DNA of 64,000 nucleotides from JAUIAI01 sp050633665 (GTDB taxonomy: Bacteria; Pseudomonadota; Gammaproteobacteria; Burkholderiales; Burkholderiaceae_E), in the NCBI GenBank assembly GCA_050633665.1, contig JBOEGY010000011.1:40785-104784 (forward strand), read 5' to 3'. Below the pieces are notes generated by a model, which saw only the letters and a list, made by a program, of their open reading frames with translations, had not been told where the DNA came from and did no database searches. Shown in pieces: positions 53,909 through 60,346 of the stretch. Positions within the stretch are counted from its first letter, which is position 1. The number at the start of each line of letters is the position of its first letter. A program made the translations under genes and the position numbers.

Positions 53909-54034
53909 ATGAAATTAGCTACTTCTGCGTCAAATTGCCTCTCTTTATTGGATTCACCTTTTTGGAAGAATGACGAGTGGTACGACGAGTTCGAATACGA
54001 AATGCTGAAATTGAGGATGGTGATGTTTAACTAG
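53909..54034 (+). CDS. Possible 41-residue frame ending in collapsed attC
   Basis: An ATG-started frame, 3 bases after the tautomerase stop, reads MKLATSASNCLSLLDSPFWK and ends at the TAG of the TAGGC spacer of the collapsed attC. It is acidic and aromatic near its end (DEWYDEFEYE). It may be the remains of a gene once followed by a normal attC, or a chance frame. Confidence 0.25.
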   Translation: MKLATSASNCLSLLDSPFWKNDEWYDEFEYEMLKLRMVMFN

Positions 54035-54043
54035 GCGTTGGGC
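54025..54043 (+). repeat. Collapsed attC site 3 (hairpin deleted)
   Basis: The site is only GTTTAACTAGGCGTTGGGC. The first 7 bases are an exact R'' (complement of this cassette's start GTTAAAC), and the last 12 are the spacer and R' GTTGGGC. The whole L''-to-L' hairpin is missing, as if deleted between the TTAAC at R'' and the TTAAC at L' seen in attC 2. Confidence 0.7.
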
Positions 54044-54094
54044 ATCACAAGCAGCCGATTGACTGAACTACGGCAATGCCGTAATATCTCTTGA

Positions 54095-54409
54095 ATTCGT
54101 ACCGTCTCCGAAACTGCCATCTTCCAGCGGTACGCTGACGATATTTGGAGTGACGAAGAGCGCCTGGAATTTATTTCGTGGCTTGCGCTGAACCCGAACG
54201 CCGGTGATGTGATTCCAGGCTCAGGAGGGTGCCGCAAAGTACGGTGGTCCCGCCCAGGGCAAGGTAAGCGCGGTGGAGCCAGGGTTGTCTATTTCAATCC
54301 AACCGAACAGACAATCTGGCTTCTGATTGTTTACACCAAAGCCAAGTTCGACAATCTGCCGACGTCGTTCCTGGTGCAAATGAGAAAGGCGGTTGAAGAT
54401 GCCCTCTGA
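54095..54409 (+). CDS. higB: Cassette 4: RelE/HigB-type toxin, non-canonical start
   Basis: A 104-residue type II toxin of the RelE/HigB superfamily: SDEERLEFISWLALNPNAGDVIPGSGGCRKVRWSRPGQGKRGGARVVYFN is a classic core, and the C-terminus FDNLPTSFLVQMRKAVEDAL is complete. Homology runs to residue 1, but the codon there is ATT (54095) directly after an in-frame TGA; no ATG, GTG or TTG gives the full N-terminus. Either ATT is used or the start was damaged. ATG 54209 would remove the first 38 residues. It precedes and overlaps the antitoxin gene. Confidence 0.65.
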   Translation: MRTVSETAIFQRYADDIWSDEERLEFISWLALNPNAGDVIPGSGGCRKVRWSRPGQGKRGGARVVYFNPTEQTIWLLIVYTKAKFDNLPTSFLVQMRKAVEDAL

Positions 54410-54680
54410 AATTGAAAAGTTCCAGAATGATCTGCTTGAGTCTATTCGCCAGATGAAGCGAGGCAAGGCTGCGCGTGTCACTAAGGTTCCGGTACCGGCG
54501 GCGGCTGAGGCGCGCTCTCGAATGGGGTTGTCGCAAGAAGACTTTGCTCGTTTGCTTGGCGTTTCTGCGCGAACGCTGCAGGACTGGGAGCAGGGACGCC
54601 GCGAACCGACCGGGGCGGCTCGTACTTTGCTGCGCGTAGCTGTCAGTCACCCTGAAGTTCTGCTCTCATTGGCCGAGTGA
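54399..54680 (+). CDS. higA: Cassette 4: HigA-type antitoxin with HTH
   Basis: A 93-residue antitoxin with a Xre-type helix-turn-helix (MGLSQEDFARLLGVSARTLQDWEQGRREPTGAARTLL) in its C-terminal half. It starts inside the toxin gene end by 11 bases, the toxin-first order of HigBA systems. It should bind the toxin and the operator upstream. ATG 54399 is preferred over TTG 54393. Confidence 0.88.
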   Translation: MPSEIEKFQNDLLESIRQMKRGKAARVTKVPVPAAAEARSRMGLSQEDFARLLGVSARTLQDWEQGRREPTGAARTLLRVAVSHPEVLLSLAE

Positions 54681-54681
54681 G

Positions 54682-54783
54682 GCCCAACAATTCGCTGGAG
54701 CCGACGCTTGCCAAGCCGACCGAACCTCTGCCTTGCCGAGAACCGATCGTCTTGGCAAGCGCGGCTCAGCTGAGTCGTTAAGC
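54682..54783 (+). repeat. attC site 4
   Basis: R'' GCCCAAC (54682-54688) is the exact complement of GTTGGGC at the collapsed attC 3, so this cassette runs from 54038. Arms CGCTTGCCAAG and CTTGGCAAGCG pair perfectly; R' GTTAAGC is at 54777-54783. Confidence 0.88.
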
Positions 54784-54786
54784 ATC

Positions 54787-55122
54787 GTGAACAAGTTTGC
54801 GGGAATTGAGCAAGAAGTAATTCGGCTTCTAATTGCGCCAGTGTTCGGAGAGGACGAAGCAAAGCGAATCATTCGGGATTCGTCGCCAAAGTCCATCCGA
54901 TTCACTGGTGTTGGCTACTTTCTGACCCTTATCCATAAGGACCTCCCTCAGGAACGCCGGGTTTGCCACACGCCCAATCTTGTTGGTACTAGTGGCGAAT
55001 TGATGGTAGGTTTTGTCGCGTTTCTCGAGAAAGGGGAGCTTTGTCTTGAATGTTTTTCCTACGGAGATGCCGGCTTCAAAGAATCTGACCGCGGGCGAAA
55101 GTTTGTGTTGCGAGATGCTTGA
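54787..55122 (+). CDS. Cassette 5: unknown soluble protein
   Basis: A 111-residue protein starting at GTG 54787 just after the core site. A helix region (FAGIEQEVIRLLIAPVFGEDEAKRIIRDSS) is followed by beta segments (IRFTGVGYFLTLIHKDL and LMVGFVAFLEKGELCLECFSYG). It resembles small cassette-encoded proteins of unknown function; no family named. The stop lies within the attC, as is common. Confidence 0.65.
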   Translation: MNKFAGIEQEVIRLLIAPVFGEDEAKRIIRDSSPKSIRFTGVGYFLTLIHKDLPQERRVCHTPNLVGTSGELMVGFVAFLEKGELCLECFSYGDAGFKESDRGRKFVLRDA

Positions 55123-55215
55123 TATCGCGTTGAACCCGACATTTGCTAGCGGGGCAGAACCTGGCTACGCCAGAACCTACCCCGCTAGCAAATGCGAGTT
55201 AAGTAGGCGTTATGC
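55117..55215 (+). repeat. attC site 5
   Basis: R'' reads GCTTGAT where GCTTAAC was expected from the cassette start, so one end is mutated. The inner arms ATTTGCTAGCGGGG and CCCCGCTAGCAAAT are perfect (14 bp) with mini-arm CTGGC..GCCAG. R' is GTTATGC (55209-55215). Confidence 0.85.
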
Positions 55216-55254
55216 CAAGTTGTTGCACGGTGCGCAACATGCTACACTAGAAGA

Positions 55255-55533
55255 GTGATCAAATCGATACGCCACAAGGGATTACGCAAATTCCATGAGA
55301 CCGGCAGTGCTTCTGGCGTGCAGACAAACCATGTGCGCAGACTCCGGTTACAGCTCGCTGGCCTGGAGTCGGCTCAGACTATTGATGGCATGGATATCCC
55401 GGGCTTTCGTTTGCACCCGTTGAAAGATCGATTGAAGGGGCGATGGTCCATCTTCGTCAACGGGAACTGGCGACTAACCTTTGAGTTTGATGAGGGCAAC
55501 GTTTACGTCCTCGACTACGAGGACTACCACTGA
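55255..55533 (+). CDS. higB: Cassette 6: HigB toxin
   Basis: A 92-residue HigB ribosome-dependent mRNA interferase of the RelE fold: IRHKGLRKFHETGSASGVQTNHVRRLRLQLAGLE, IPGFRLHPLKDRLKGRWSIFVNGNWRLTFEF and C-terminal VYVLDYEDYH are textbook HigB. It starts at GTG 55255 with an AGAAGAG site. The stop overlaps the higA start (TGATG), so both are coupled. This module is complete, unlike the toxin at 54095. Confidence 0.93.
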   Translation: MIKSIRHKGLRKFHETGSASGVQTNHVRRLRLQLAGLESAQTIDGMDIPGFRLHPLKDRLKGRWSIFVNGNWRLTFEFDEGNVYVLDYEDYH

Positions 55534-55829
55534 TGGCAATGCACAATCCTCCGCATCCTGGTGAATTCATATCCGGAATCTATCTTGAACCCAACGGTCT
55601 GAGTGGGCGAGAACTTGCCGAGAATCTTGGTGTTGCTGCATCGACGCTGAGTCGCGTTCTTAACGGCAGCGGCAGGGTGACACCTGAGATGGCACTTCGT
55701 CTGTCGAAGGCATTGGGGCGGTCCGCTGAAAGCTGGCTTGCGATGCAAGACGCCTATGATCTTTGGCAGGCGAGGAAGCAGGTCGATCTTCGTCGAATTG
55801 CCAAGCTCAAGTTCTCGGCGGGGGCCTGA
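55533..55829 (+). CDS. higA: Cassette 6: HigA antitoxin
   Basis: A 98-residue HigA with N-terminal MHNPPHPGEFI signature, an HTH in LSGRELAENLGVAASTLSRVLNGSGRVTPEMALRLSKALG and a C-terminal toxin-contact region (SWLAMQDAYDLWQARK). HigA neutralises HigB and represses the operon. TA cassettes can stabilise integron arrays by punishing cassette loss. Confidence 0.94.
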   Translation: MAMHNPPHPGEFISGIYLEPNGLSGRELAENLGVAASTLSRVLNGSGRVTPEMALRLSKALGRSAESWLAMQDAYDLWQARKQVDLRRIAKLKFSAGA

Positions 55830-55923
55830 AAACAGGTCGTTCCAAAGGACACTTGAACCGTCCGCGCGCCCGCTACCGCGCTCGCGCGGCCACCTCAAGT
55901 GCCCCTGAACTTCGACGTTAGAC
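55827..55923 (+). repeat. attC site 6, divergent subtype
   Basis: Right half CTGAAC, TTCGAC and R' GTTAGAC (55917-55923) is clear. The left core is weak (TGAAAAC) and does not complement this cassette's start (GTTATGC). The arms GGACACTTGA and TCAAGTGCCCC with a GC-rich centre differ from attC 1, 2 and 5, implying another source. Confidence 0.65.
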
Positions 55924-55931
55924 AATAACCG

Positions 55932-56324
55932 ATGTCACTTCGTACAGAACGGCGGAGAGCGTCGCAGGATAGAAAGGGAACTTCGTGGGGGTTAAACATA
56001 ACTCCAAAGACCAGATTGGGAACTGTCGCCTTATTGACCTGCTTCCTCGGAGGTGCGGGTTACTTTTCGCTAAGGTGCGATATCCACTGCGAGGCAGCGA
56101 AGAGCCTAGTTATTTTGAACGAACGAATTGTCAGCCGGGTTGGACCGAATCCATGGAATTTGCGGGTGTGGGAGCAACATCTTGGGGGTTTTAGAGGTGC
56201 CGAGAATTACCTCAATTCTCTAGAGGTGTATGTGTTAATTGGAAACAGGGCCACGACACGAGTCAAAGTGCATACTAAGAAGGGAAGAGATGGCGTCTAT
56301 TCATACGGAGTATCGGCTGAGTAA
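55932..56324 (+). CDS. Cassette 7: small single-pass membrane protein
   Basis: A 130-residue protein with a basic N-terminus, one membrane helix (LGTVALLTCFLGGAGYF, about residues 29-46) and a soluble domain with two Cys (CDIHCEAAKS) and HLGGFRGAENYLNSLEVYVLIGNRATTRVKVHTKKGR. Function unknown. The protein looks outward-facing, so it may be an envelope factor. Confidence 0.65.
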   Translation: MSLRTERRRASQDRKGTSWGLNITPKTRLGTVALLTCFLGGAGYFSLRCDIHCEAAKSLVILNERIVSRVGPNPWNLRVWEQHLGGFRGAENYLNSLEVYVLIGNRATTRVKVHTKKGRDGVYSYGVSAE

Positions 56325-56333
56325 ATCAGAGGT

Positions 56334-56435
56334 GTCTAACTCAGCGTTGCAATGCACACCTGCTAGCGCGCTTGAACCTGTGCTTCGCGAAGGATCCACC
56401 TCGCTGGCAAATGCCAGTGAATTCAAACGTTCTAC
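56334..56435 (+). repeat. attC site 7
   Basis: R'' GTCTAAC (56334-56340) exactly complements this cassette's start core GTTAGAC. Arms TTGCAATG...TGGCAAATGCCAG and GCGAAGGATCCACCTCGC region; R' reads GTTCTAC (56429-56435), which breaks the RRRY rule, so the core is mutated. Confidence 0.75.
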
Positions 56436-56447
56436 GTATCGTACCCA

Positions 56448-56885
56448 ATGGAGCTGAAGCGGATTTCAGAAGTTGCCAAAGATCTGGAGGAATTGGCAAG
56501 CACCGCCCAGGCTGAGGGGCACGGAAACGTCATGGTTCTGGTCAGTGAGTTCCGTTCGAGCGTAAACCGGTTTGCTTTGCCGGGCGAGGCAATGTTTGGT
56601 GCTTACGTAAACGAAATGTTGGTCGGCGTAGGCGGTTTGAATATCGATCCCTATTACGCAAACGCGAAAATTGGTCGGGTTCGACGTTTATACATTCACC
56701 ATCGGTGGCGCCGCGAAGGTATTGGCGCTGAGATGATGAGACGTATCGAGGGCGAAGCGGCCCGTCAATTTTCGGTGCTTCAGCTATTCACGACTTCAGA
56801 ATTGGCTGGTGCGTTCTATGAGAGTTTAGGGTACTTGCGCCAGACGCAATACAAGGTGAGTCATGCGAAGCATTTATCCGCATAA
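56448..56885 (+). CDS. Cassette 8: GNAT-family acetyltransferase
   Basis: A 145-residue N-acetyltransferase. The acetyl-CoA binding motif A is RVRRLYIHHRWRREGIGAEMMRRIE (R-x-x-G-x-G type), and motif B follows in LQLFTTSELAGAFYESLGYL. The target amine cannot be predicted; it resembles small GNATs rather than aminoglycoside enzymes. The stop lies in attC 8. Confidence 0.88.
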   Translation: MELKRISEVAKDLEELASTAQAEGHGNVMVLVSEFRSSVNRFALPGEAMFGAYVNEMLVGVGGLNIDPYYANAKIGRVRRLYIHHRWRREGIGAEMMRRIEGEAARQFSVLQLFTTSELAGAFYESLGYLRQTQYKVSHAKHLSA

Positions 56886-56981
56886 CATATCGTTGCAGGA
56901 GACTTTAGACGCGCTGTGCGAACCCGCTCTTTGCGCGGAGCCGTACAGCGCGTCAACAGCAATTGAACTAGAACGTTATAG
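56880..56981 (+). repeat. attC site 8
   Basis: R'' GCATAAC (56880-56886); arms GACGCGCTGT and ACAGCGCGTC are perfect over 10 bp; R' is GTTATAG (56975-56981). Its R'' does not match the mutated core at 56429. Confidence 0.85.
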
Positions 56982-56989
56982 GGCCCCCA

Positions 56990-57646
56990 ATGCGGGCTGA
57001 GACTTTGGTGATGTTCGATGTTGACGGCACCTTGGTAGAGTCGGTTAAGCATGACGGTGAACTCTATTCTTACGCTGTAAAAAGCGTTTTAGGAGTTTCT
57101 GTTCACGACGACTGGAGTCAGTACAGAAACGTCACTGATTCGGGCATTCTGCAAGAGTTGATACAAGATTTCGGTGATGCACACGAGGCCTCGCGCCTTA
57201 CGACCGAGGTGAAGCAGGAATACTTGTCTCTTCTTCGAGATTCTCTCGAGCGAGACGAGAGAGTGTTGAGTCAGGTACCAGGTGCTGGTGCGCTATTGCA
57301 ACGACTGAAGTTACGCGATGATTTGCGCGTAGCTATTGCGACGGGAGGATGGAGAGAATCTGCGGAGTTGAAACTAAGACATTCTGGAATCCCGTTTGAA
57401 GGTGTAGCCTTAGCGTCTGGCGACGATTCCCCAATTAGAACCGAAATAATGCTCATCGCCGAATCTCGCGCAATTGGAGAATATAGGTTTACCCGGAAGG
57501 TCTATTTTGGTGACGGGGAATGGGATCGCGAGGCCTGTGAACGTATCGGCTATGAATTTGTCGCAATCGGCACAAAGTTTGAGCACGAGAAACAGTTGAG
57601 GAATTTTGAACAAATGGAAGAAGTGTTTGAATGCGCTTCCCTATAA
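56990..57646 (+). CDS. Cassette 9: HAD-superfamily hydrolase
   Basis: A 218-residue haloacid dehalogenase-like phosphatase. The nucleophile motif is MFDVDGTLVES, motif II is in VAIATGGWRESAE, and motif IV is FGDGEWDREACERIG. A helical cap domain sits between. Likely a phosphoglycolate- or sugar-phosphate-type phosphatase; substrate unknown. Confidence 0.9.
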   Translation: MRAETLVMFDVDGTLVESVKHDGELYSYAVKSVLGVSVHDDWSQYRNVTDSGILQELIQDFGDAHEASRLTTEVKQEYLSLLRDSLERDERVLSQVPGAGALLQRLKLRDDLRVAIATGGWRESAELKLRHSGIPFEGVALASGDDSPIRTEIMLIAESRAIGEYRFTRKVYFGDGEWDREACERIGYEFVAIGTKFEHEKQLRNFEQMEEVFECASL

Positions 57647-57742
57647 CGGGGCGTTGGCACCAACATTTGCGTGTGGCGTCGAACCTGCGCTCTACGCAGA
57701 ATCAACGTCATCCGCAAATGCGGCACAACTTATTCATTAGGC
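57641..57742 (+). repeat. attC site 9
   Basis: R'' CTATAAC (57641-57647) exactly complements the cassette's start core GTTATAG. Arms CATTTGCG and CGCAAATG pair. The right core reads ATTAGGC (57736-57742) with A in place of the first G. Confidence 0.8.
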
Positions 57743-57756
57743 ATCAACTCGTGCGA

Positions 57757-58053
57757 ATGCAGTTAGCTGGAAAAGTCCTCGGTAGTTTTCTAATCACCGT
57801 TCTTGGATATATTTCGTTCCGTGTGGCTTGGGTGTATCTTGGCGCCGTTCTGCGAGACGAATCGGAAGGACCTGGCGATTGGGTTGTTTTTCTTCCGATG
57901 GGTATTGCGGGCGTAGTTGGCGTAGGGCTAGCCGCCTTATCGTTAGTGGCGATTTGGAGAGGCCACATTGGGTGGGCGTTCGGATTTTTCGTTGGCGGAG
58001 CGATAGCCTGTATTCCAGGCGTCGCATTGTTTATCGCAATTGCGCAGGCCTGA
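57757..58053 (+). CDS. Cassette 10: three-helix membrane protein
   Basis: A 98-residue hydrophobic protein with three helices (LAGKVLGSFLITVLGYISFRVAWVYLGAVL, VVFLPMGIAGVVGVGLAALSLVAIW and WAFGFFVGGAIACIPGVALFIAIAQ). No family recognised. GTG 57751 is an alternative start. Small membrane proteins are common in chromosomal integron arrays. Confidence 0.6.
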   Translation: MQLAGKVLGSFLITVLGYISFRVAWVYLGAVLRDESEGPGDWVVFLPMGIAGVVGVGLAALSLVAIWRGHIGWAFGFFVGGAIACIPGVALFIAIAQA

Positions 58054-58201
58054 ACGAAAACGTTGTCAACCCCGGATGGAAGGTTTGCGTTGAGCTGTCG
58101 GACACCGCTCTAGTCGTATCGATATTTGGAAGCAGCTCTGCGCTTCGGCTCCGCCGAGAGCCAGCGCTCATTGCAAATGCAGCACAACTTAGGCATTGTG
58201 A
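58048..58201 (+). repeat. attC site 10, unusually long
   Basis: Left core GCCTGAAC (58048-58055), L'' GTTGTCAAC, right L' CACAAC and right core ATTGTGA (58195-58201), giving about 154 bp, far longer than its neighbours at near 100 bp. Inner arms GCTCTGCGCTT.. and ..CCAGCGCTC are partly paired. The cores are degenerate. Confidence 0.6.
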
Positions 58202-58299
58202 ATCAGTCAAGCGCCTCCGGGGTTCGAGTAACGGGTGAGTCGATCGCGCACAGTACTTGCGCGAGAGCGTTTCGCCGATAGTTTGAGGGGAACAGAGAT
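58202..58299. other. Non-coding leader before the DUF1330 gene
   Basis: A 98-bp stretch without core site, unlike the few-base leader of other cassettes. It ends with a strong GAGGGG ribosome site for a TTG start at 58300. A promoter for the DUF1330 gene could sit here. Confidence 0.4.
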
Positions 58300-58758
58300 T
58301 TGAAATCGATGTCGAAGGCTCAGAGCGAACTGATAGAACGCCTGGTCGAATTGCACGGGGAGAAGGGGCTGTGCCCGACACGCAGTGATTGGGCCGAAAT
58401 TCTCGCTTGTCCGGAAGACGAACCGCTGAACATCTTGAACCTGCTTCGGTTCTGGCCGGAAGTTCAAACGGGCACGGGCTTGCTGACTGGCATGGAAGCC
58501 TATGCAAACTACTCAGCGGGCGTCGGCCCGGCATTCTTGCGGGCGGGCGGGAAGTCGTTGTATTTCGGCAAGGTTAATCATATTTTTGGCACCGTTGAAG
58601 GCACGGACTGGCATGCGGCGATTTTGACGCGCTACCCAAGCCCCGCCGCACTCGCGAACTTCTGGCTTGATGACGAGTTTGCGGAGGCCCATGCACATCG
58701 AGCCAGCGGCGTGGAAAGTTCGCGCGTCTTGGTAATGAACGGTCTGCGTGCGGCTTGA
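58300..58758 (+). CDS. DUF1330 (ABM-like) family protein
   Basis: A 152-residue protein whose core is a DUF1330-type alpha/beta fold: NILNLLRFWPE, GMEAYANYSAGVGPAFLRAGGKSLYFGKVNHIFGTVEG, DWHAAILTRYPSPAALANFWLDDEF and HRASGVESSRVLVMN. The family is structurally ferredoxin-like, with no settled activity. TTG 58300 is preferred because GAGGGG lies 9 bases before it; ATG 58309 is possible. It is not followed by a recognisable attC but by an attI-like repeat that begins in its last codons. Confidence 0.8.
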   Translation: MKSMSKAQSELIERLVELHGEKGLCPTRSDWAEILACPEDEPLNILNLLRFWPEVQTGTGLLTGMEAYANYSAGVGPAFLRAGGKSLYFGKVNHIFGTVEGTDWHAAILTRYPSPAALANFWLDDEFAEAHAHRASGVESSRVLVMNGLRAA

Positions 58759-58849
58759 TGGCAGCTATGCGGGGCGCGGGCTTATGCGGCGGAACGGATT
58801 GTTATACGGCAGTTGGTTCTCGTCATTGGTATTTAAAACATAGTTACGC
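58752..58849 (+). other. attI-like repeat within the array
   Basis: Three blocks match the attI region in the same order: GGCTTGATGG, TTATGCGGCG and TAAAACATAGTTA, plus a CGTCATTG/CGTCGTTG pair before the last. Spacings differ by 6 to 10 bases. The core GTTACGC (58843-58849) is a real junction because the following cassette's R'' GCGTAAC is its exact complement. Confidence 0.6.
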
Positions 58850-58902
58850 GCAGAGTGCAGCATTAATCTATTATTTGGGACGGTATTTGGACTGCACGCG
58901 GA

Positions 58903-59391
58903 ATGGACACCAAGACCCAAGTCTCAGTAGTAAAAGATATCGAAGTTATCAAACCCCTGTTTGAGGAGTATGTGTGGGTTATGAAGAAATACTTCGCAGT
59001 GAGTGATGAAGGCGAATGGATAAAGAGAGGAATGGAATTCCTTGACTTGTATCGGTGTGAGCCGGATAGACGAATGTATGTTCTAACTACTGAATGTGGT
59101 GCTGCTGCGGGGTTCGCGTTGATCAACAAAAATTTTCGTGTGATCTCGCAAGGGCAGTCGATTGCTGAGTTCTACATAAAGCCCGATCTTCAAAAAGCGG
59201 GGCTTGGCAAGCTGCTGGCGACTTCAATATTTGATAGGCACTCAGGGATTTGGGAAGTATGTGTAACCGAAAAAAACGTAGCTGGTAATAGTTTCTGGCG
59301 CAGGGTAATTTCTAGCTATAGTGGCGACAAATATCAGGTGAATAGAATTGACAGTTACGATGGGCAGGTATACACATTTGGTACCGCGTAA
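58903..59391 (+). CDS. Cassette 12: GNAT-family acetyltransferase
   Basis: A 162-residue protein with GNAT motif A IAEFYIKPDLQKAGLGKLLATSIF and a preceding beta strand, and motif B in CVTEKNVAGNSFWRRVI. The C-terminus has a Tyr-rich strand. The substrate is unknown. It is the first gene after the attI-like repeat and has a short 53-bp leader. Confidence 0.85.
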   Translation: MDTKTQVSVVKDIEVIKPLFEEYVWVMKKYFAVSDEGEWIKRGMEFLDLYRCEPDRRMYVLTTECGAAAGFALINKNFRVISQGQSIAEFYIKPDLQKAGLGKLLATSIFDRHSGIWEVCVTEKNVAGNSFWRRVISSYSGDKYQVNRIDSYDGQVYTFGTA

Positions 59392-59429
59392 CAAAGCAAT
59401 GCAACGAACATTTGATAATGGCGTTAGCT
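59386..59429 (+). repeat. Truncated attC site 12
   Basis: R'' GCGTAAC (59386-59392) exactly complements the cassette start GTTACGC. The left half (GCAATGCAACGAACATTTG) is attC-like, but the right half is missing and R' GTTAGCT follows directly. Total 44 bp, too short for a normal attC hairpin. Confidence 0.6.
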
Positions 59430-59453
59430 GTCAGTAAAACATTGGAGCCACCA

Positions 59454-60218
59454 GTGAGTGCAGAGCGAAAGGCTGGAATCATTACGTTGCTGAAAGGCAT
59501 CGAGTCAGGTGATCCTGACTCGGTATTGGTTGTAAATCCAGAAAAGTACATCCAGCACAATCCGCAAACCCACGAAGGCCGTGATGGATTGGCTGCACTC
59601 TTCAAGCGTCTATCCGAAACATCGCCAAGCGTTAACATTGTTCGCATTTTTTCTGATGGTGATTTCGTATTTGGACACACTGAATACGACTTCAGCACTT
59701 CCAGAGTCGGCTTCGAAGTGTTTCGCTTCGAAGGCGGCCAGACCGTCGAGCATTGGGACAATATCCAAACAAGAAAGGGTCCAAATCTGTCAGGCCATTC
59801 TATGGTGGACGGGGTTAGCGAAGTTTCTGATTTGTCCAGGACGGAAGAAAATCGGGCTTTGGTCGTTGGGTTTGTGGACACCGTTCTGATTGCTCGCCAG
59901 CTCGAGAATCTGCCAGATTTCGTATCAGAACAGTACGTGGAACACAATCCGGGCCTTGCAGATGGACTGCGTTCGCTTCGAGATACTTTGGCCGCTCAGG
60001 ATGGTGATGGAAGCCCAACAATTCATTACGAAAAGCGGCACCGAGTCCTGGCGGAGGGAAATTTCGTGCTTTCGGTATGTGAAGGGTTCCGGTGTGGCAC
60101 ACACACTTCGTTCTATGATCTGCATCGAATCGAAAATGGCATGATCGTCGAGCATTGGGATACCACCGAAACGGTGGCATCGCCGAACGAGTGGAAAAAT
60201 GAGAATGGTAAGTTCTGA
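59454..60218 (+). CDS. Cassette 13: double SnoaL-like (NTF2-fold) protein
   Basis: A 254-residue protein with two tandem SnoaL/NTF2-like domains. Each ends in the characteristic EHWD: VEHWDNIQ and VEHWDTTE; the first half has YIQHNPQTHEGRDGLAALFKRL and the second EQYVEHNPGLADGLRSLRD. Such proteins often act as cyclases or hydrolases or bind polyketide-like compounds. GTG 59454 with GGAG is preferred; ATG 59418, inside the attC remnant, is an in-frame alternative. Confidence 0.8.
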   Translation: MSAERKAGIITLLKGIESGDPDSVLVVNPEKYIQHNPQTHEGRDGLAALFKRLSETSPSVNIVRIFSDGDFVFGHTEYDFSTSRVGFEVFRFEGGQTVEHWDNIQTRKGPNLSGHSMVDGVSEVSDLSRTEENRALVVGFVDTVLIARQLENLPDFVSEQYVEHNPGLADGLRSLRDTLAAQDGDGSPTIHYEKRHRVLAEGNFVLSVCEGFRCGTHTSFYDLHRIENGMIVEHWDTTETVASPNEWKNENGKF

Positions 60219-60227
60219 GCGCCTGAC

Positions 60228-60259
60228 AGCGAACAAATCGCTGTTCTCAAACGTTGGGT
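60228..60259 (+). repeat. Collapsed attC site 13
   Basis: R'' AGCGAAC (60228-60234) matches the expected AGCTAAC with one change. The spacer and short L'' GCTGTTCT lead straight to CAAAC and R' GTTGGGT (60253-60259). At 32 bp the hairpin is nearly gone. Confidence 0.5.
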
Positions 60260-60346
60260 AGGTTTGATGCCCGATCGACTGCCGCGAAGCACGGATGAGC
60301 AATACCAAACTGTAGATATTCCTAGATTGACGTATGGAGAAATCTT

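Noticed and set aside
54209..54409. ATG-started 66-residue frame as the true toxin
   Set aside because: Toxin-family homology continues 38 codons upstream in the same frame to 54095, so this would be a truncated product. It is reported as the longer gene with a non-canonical start.
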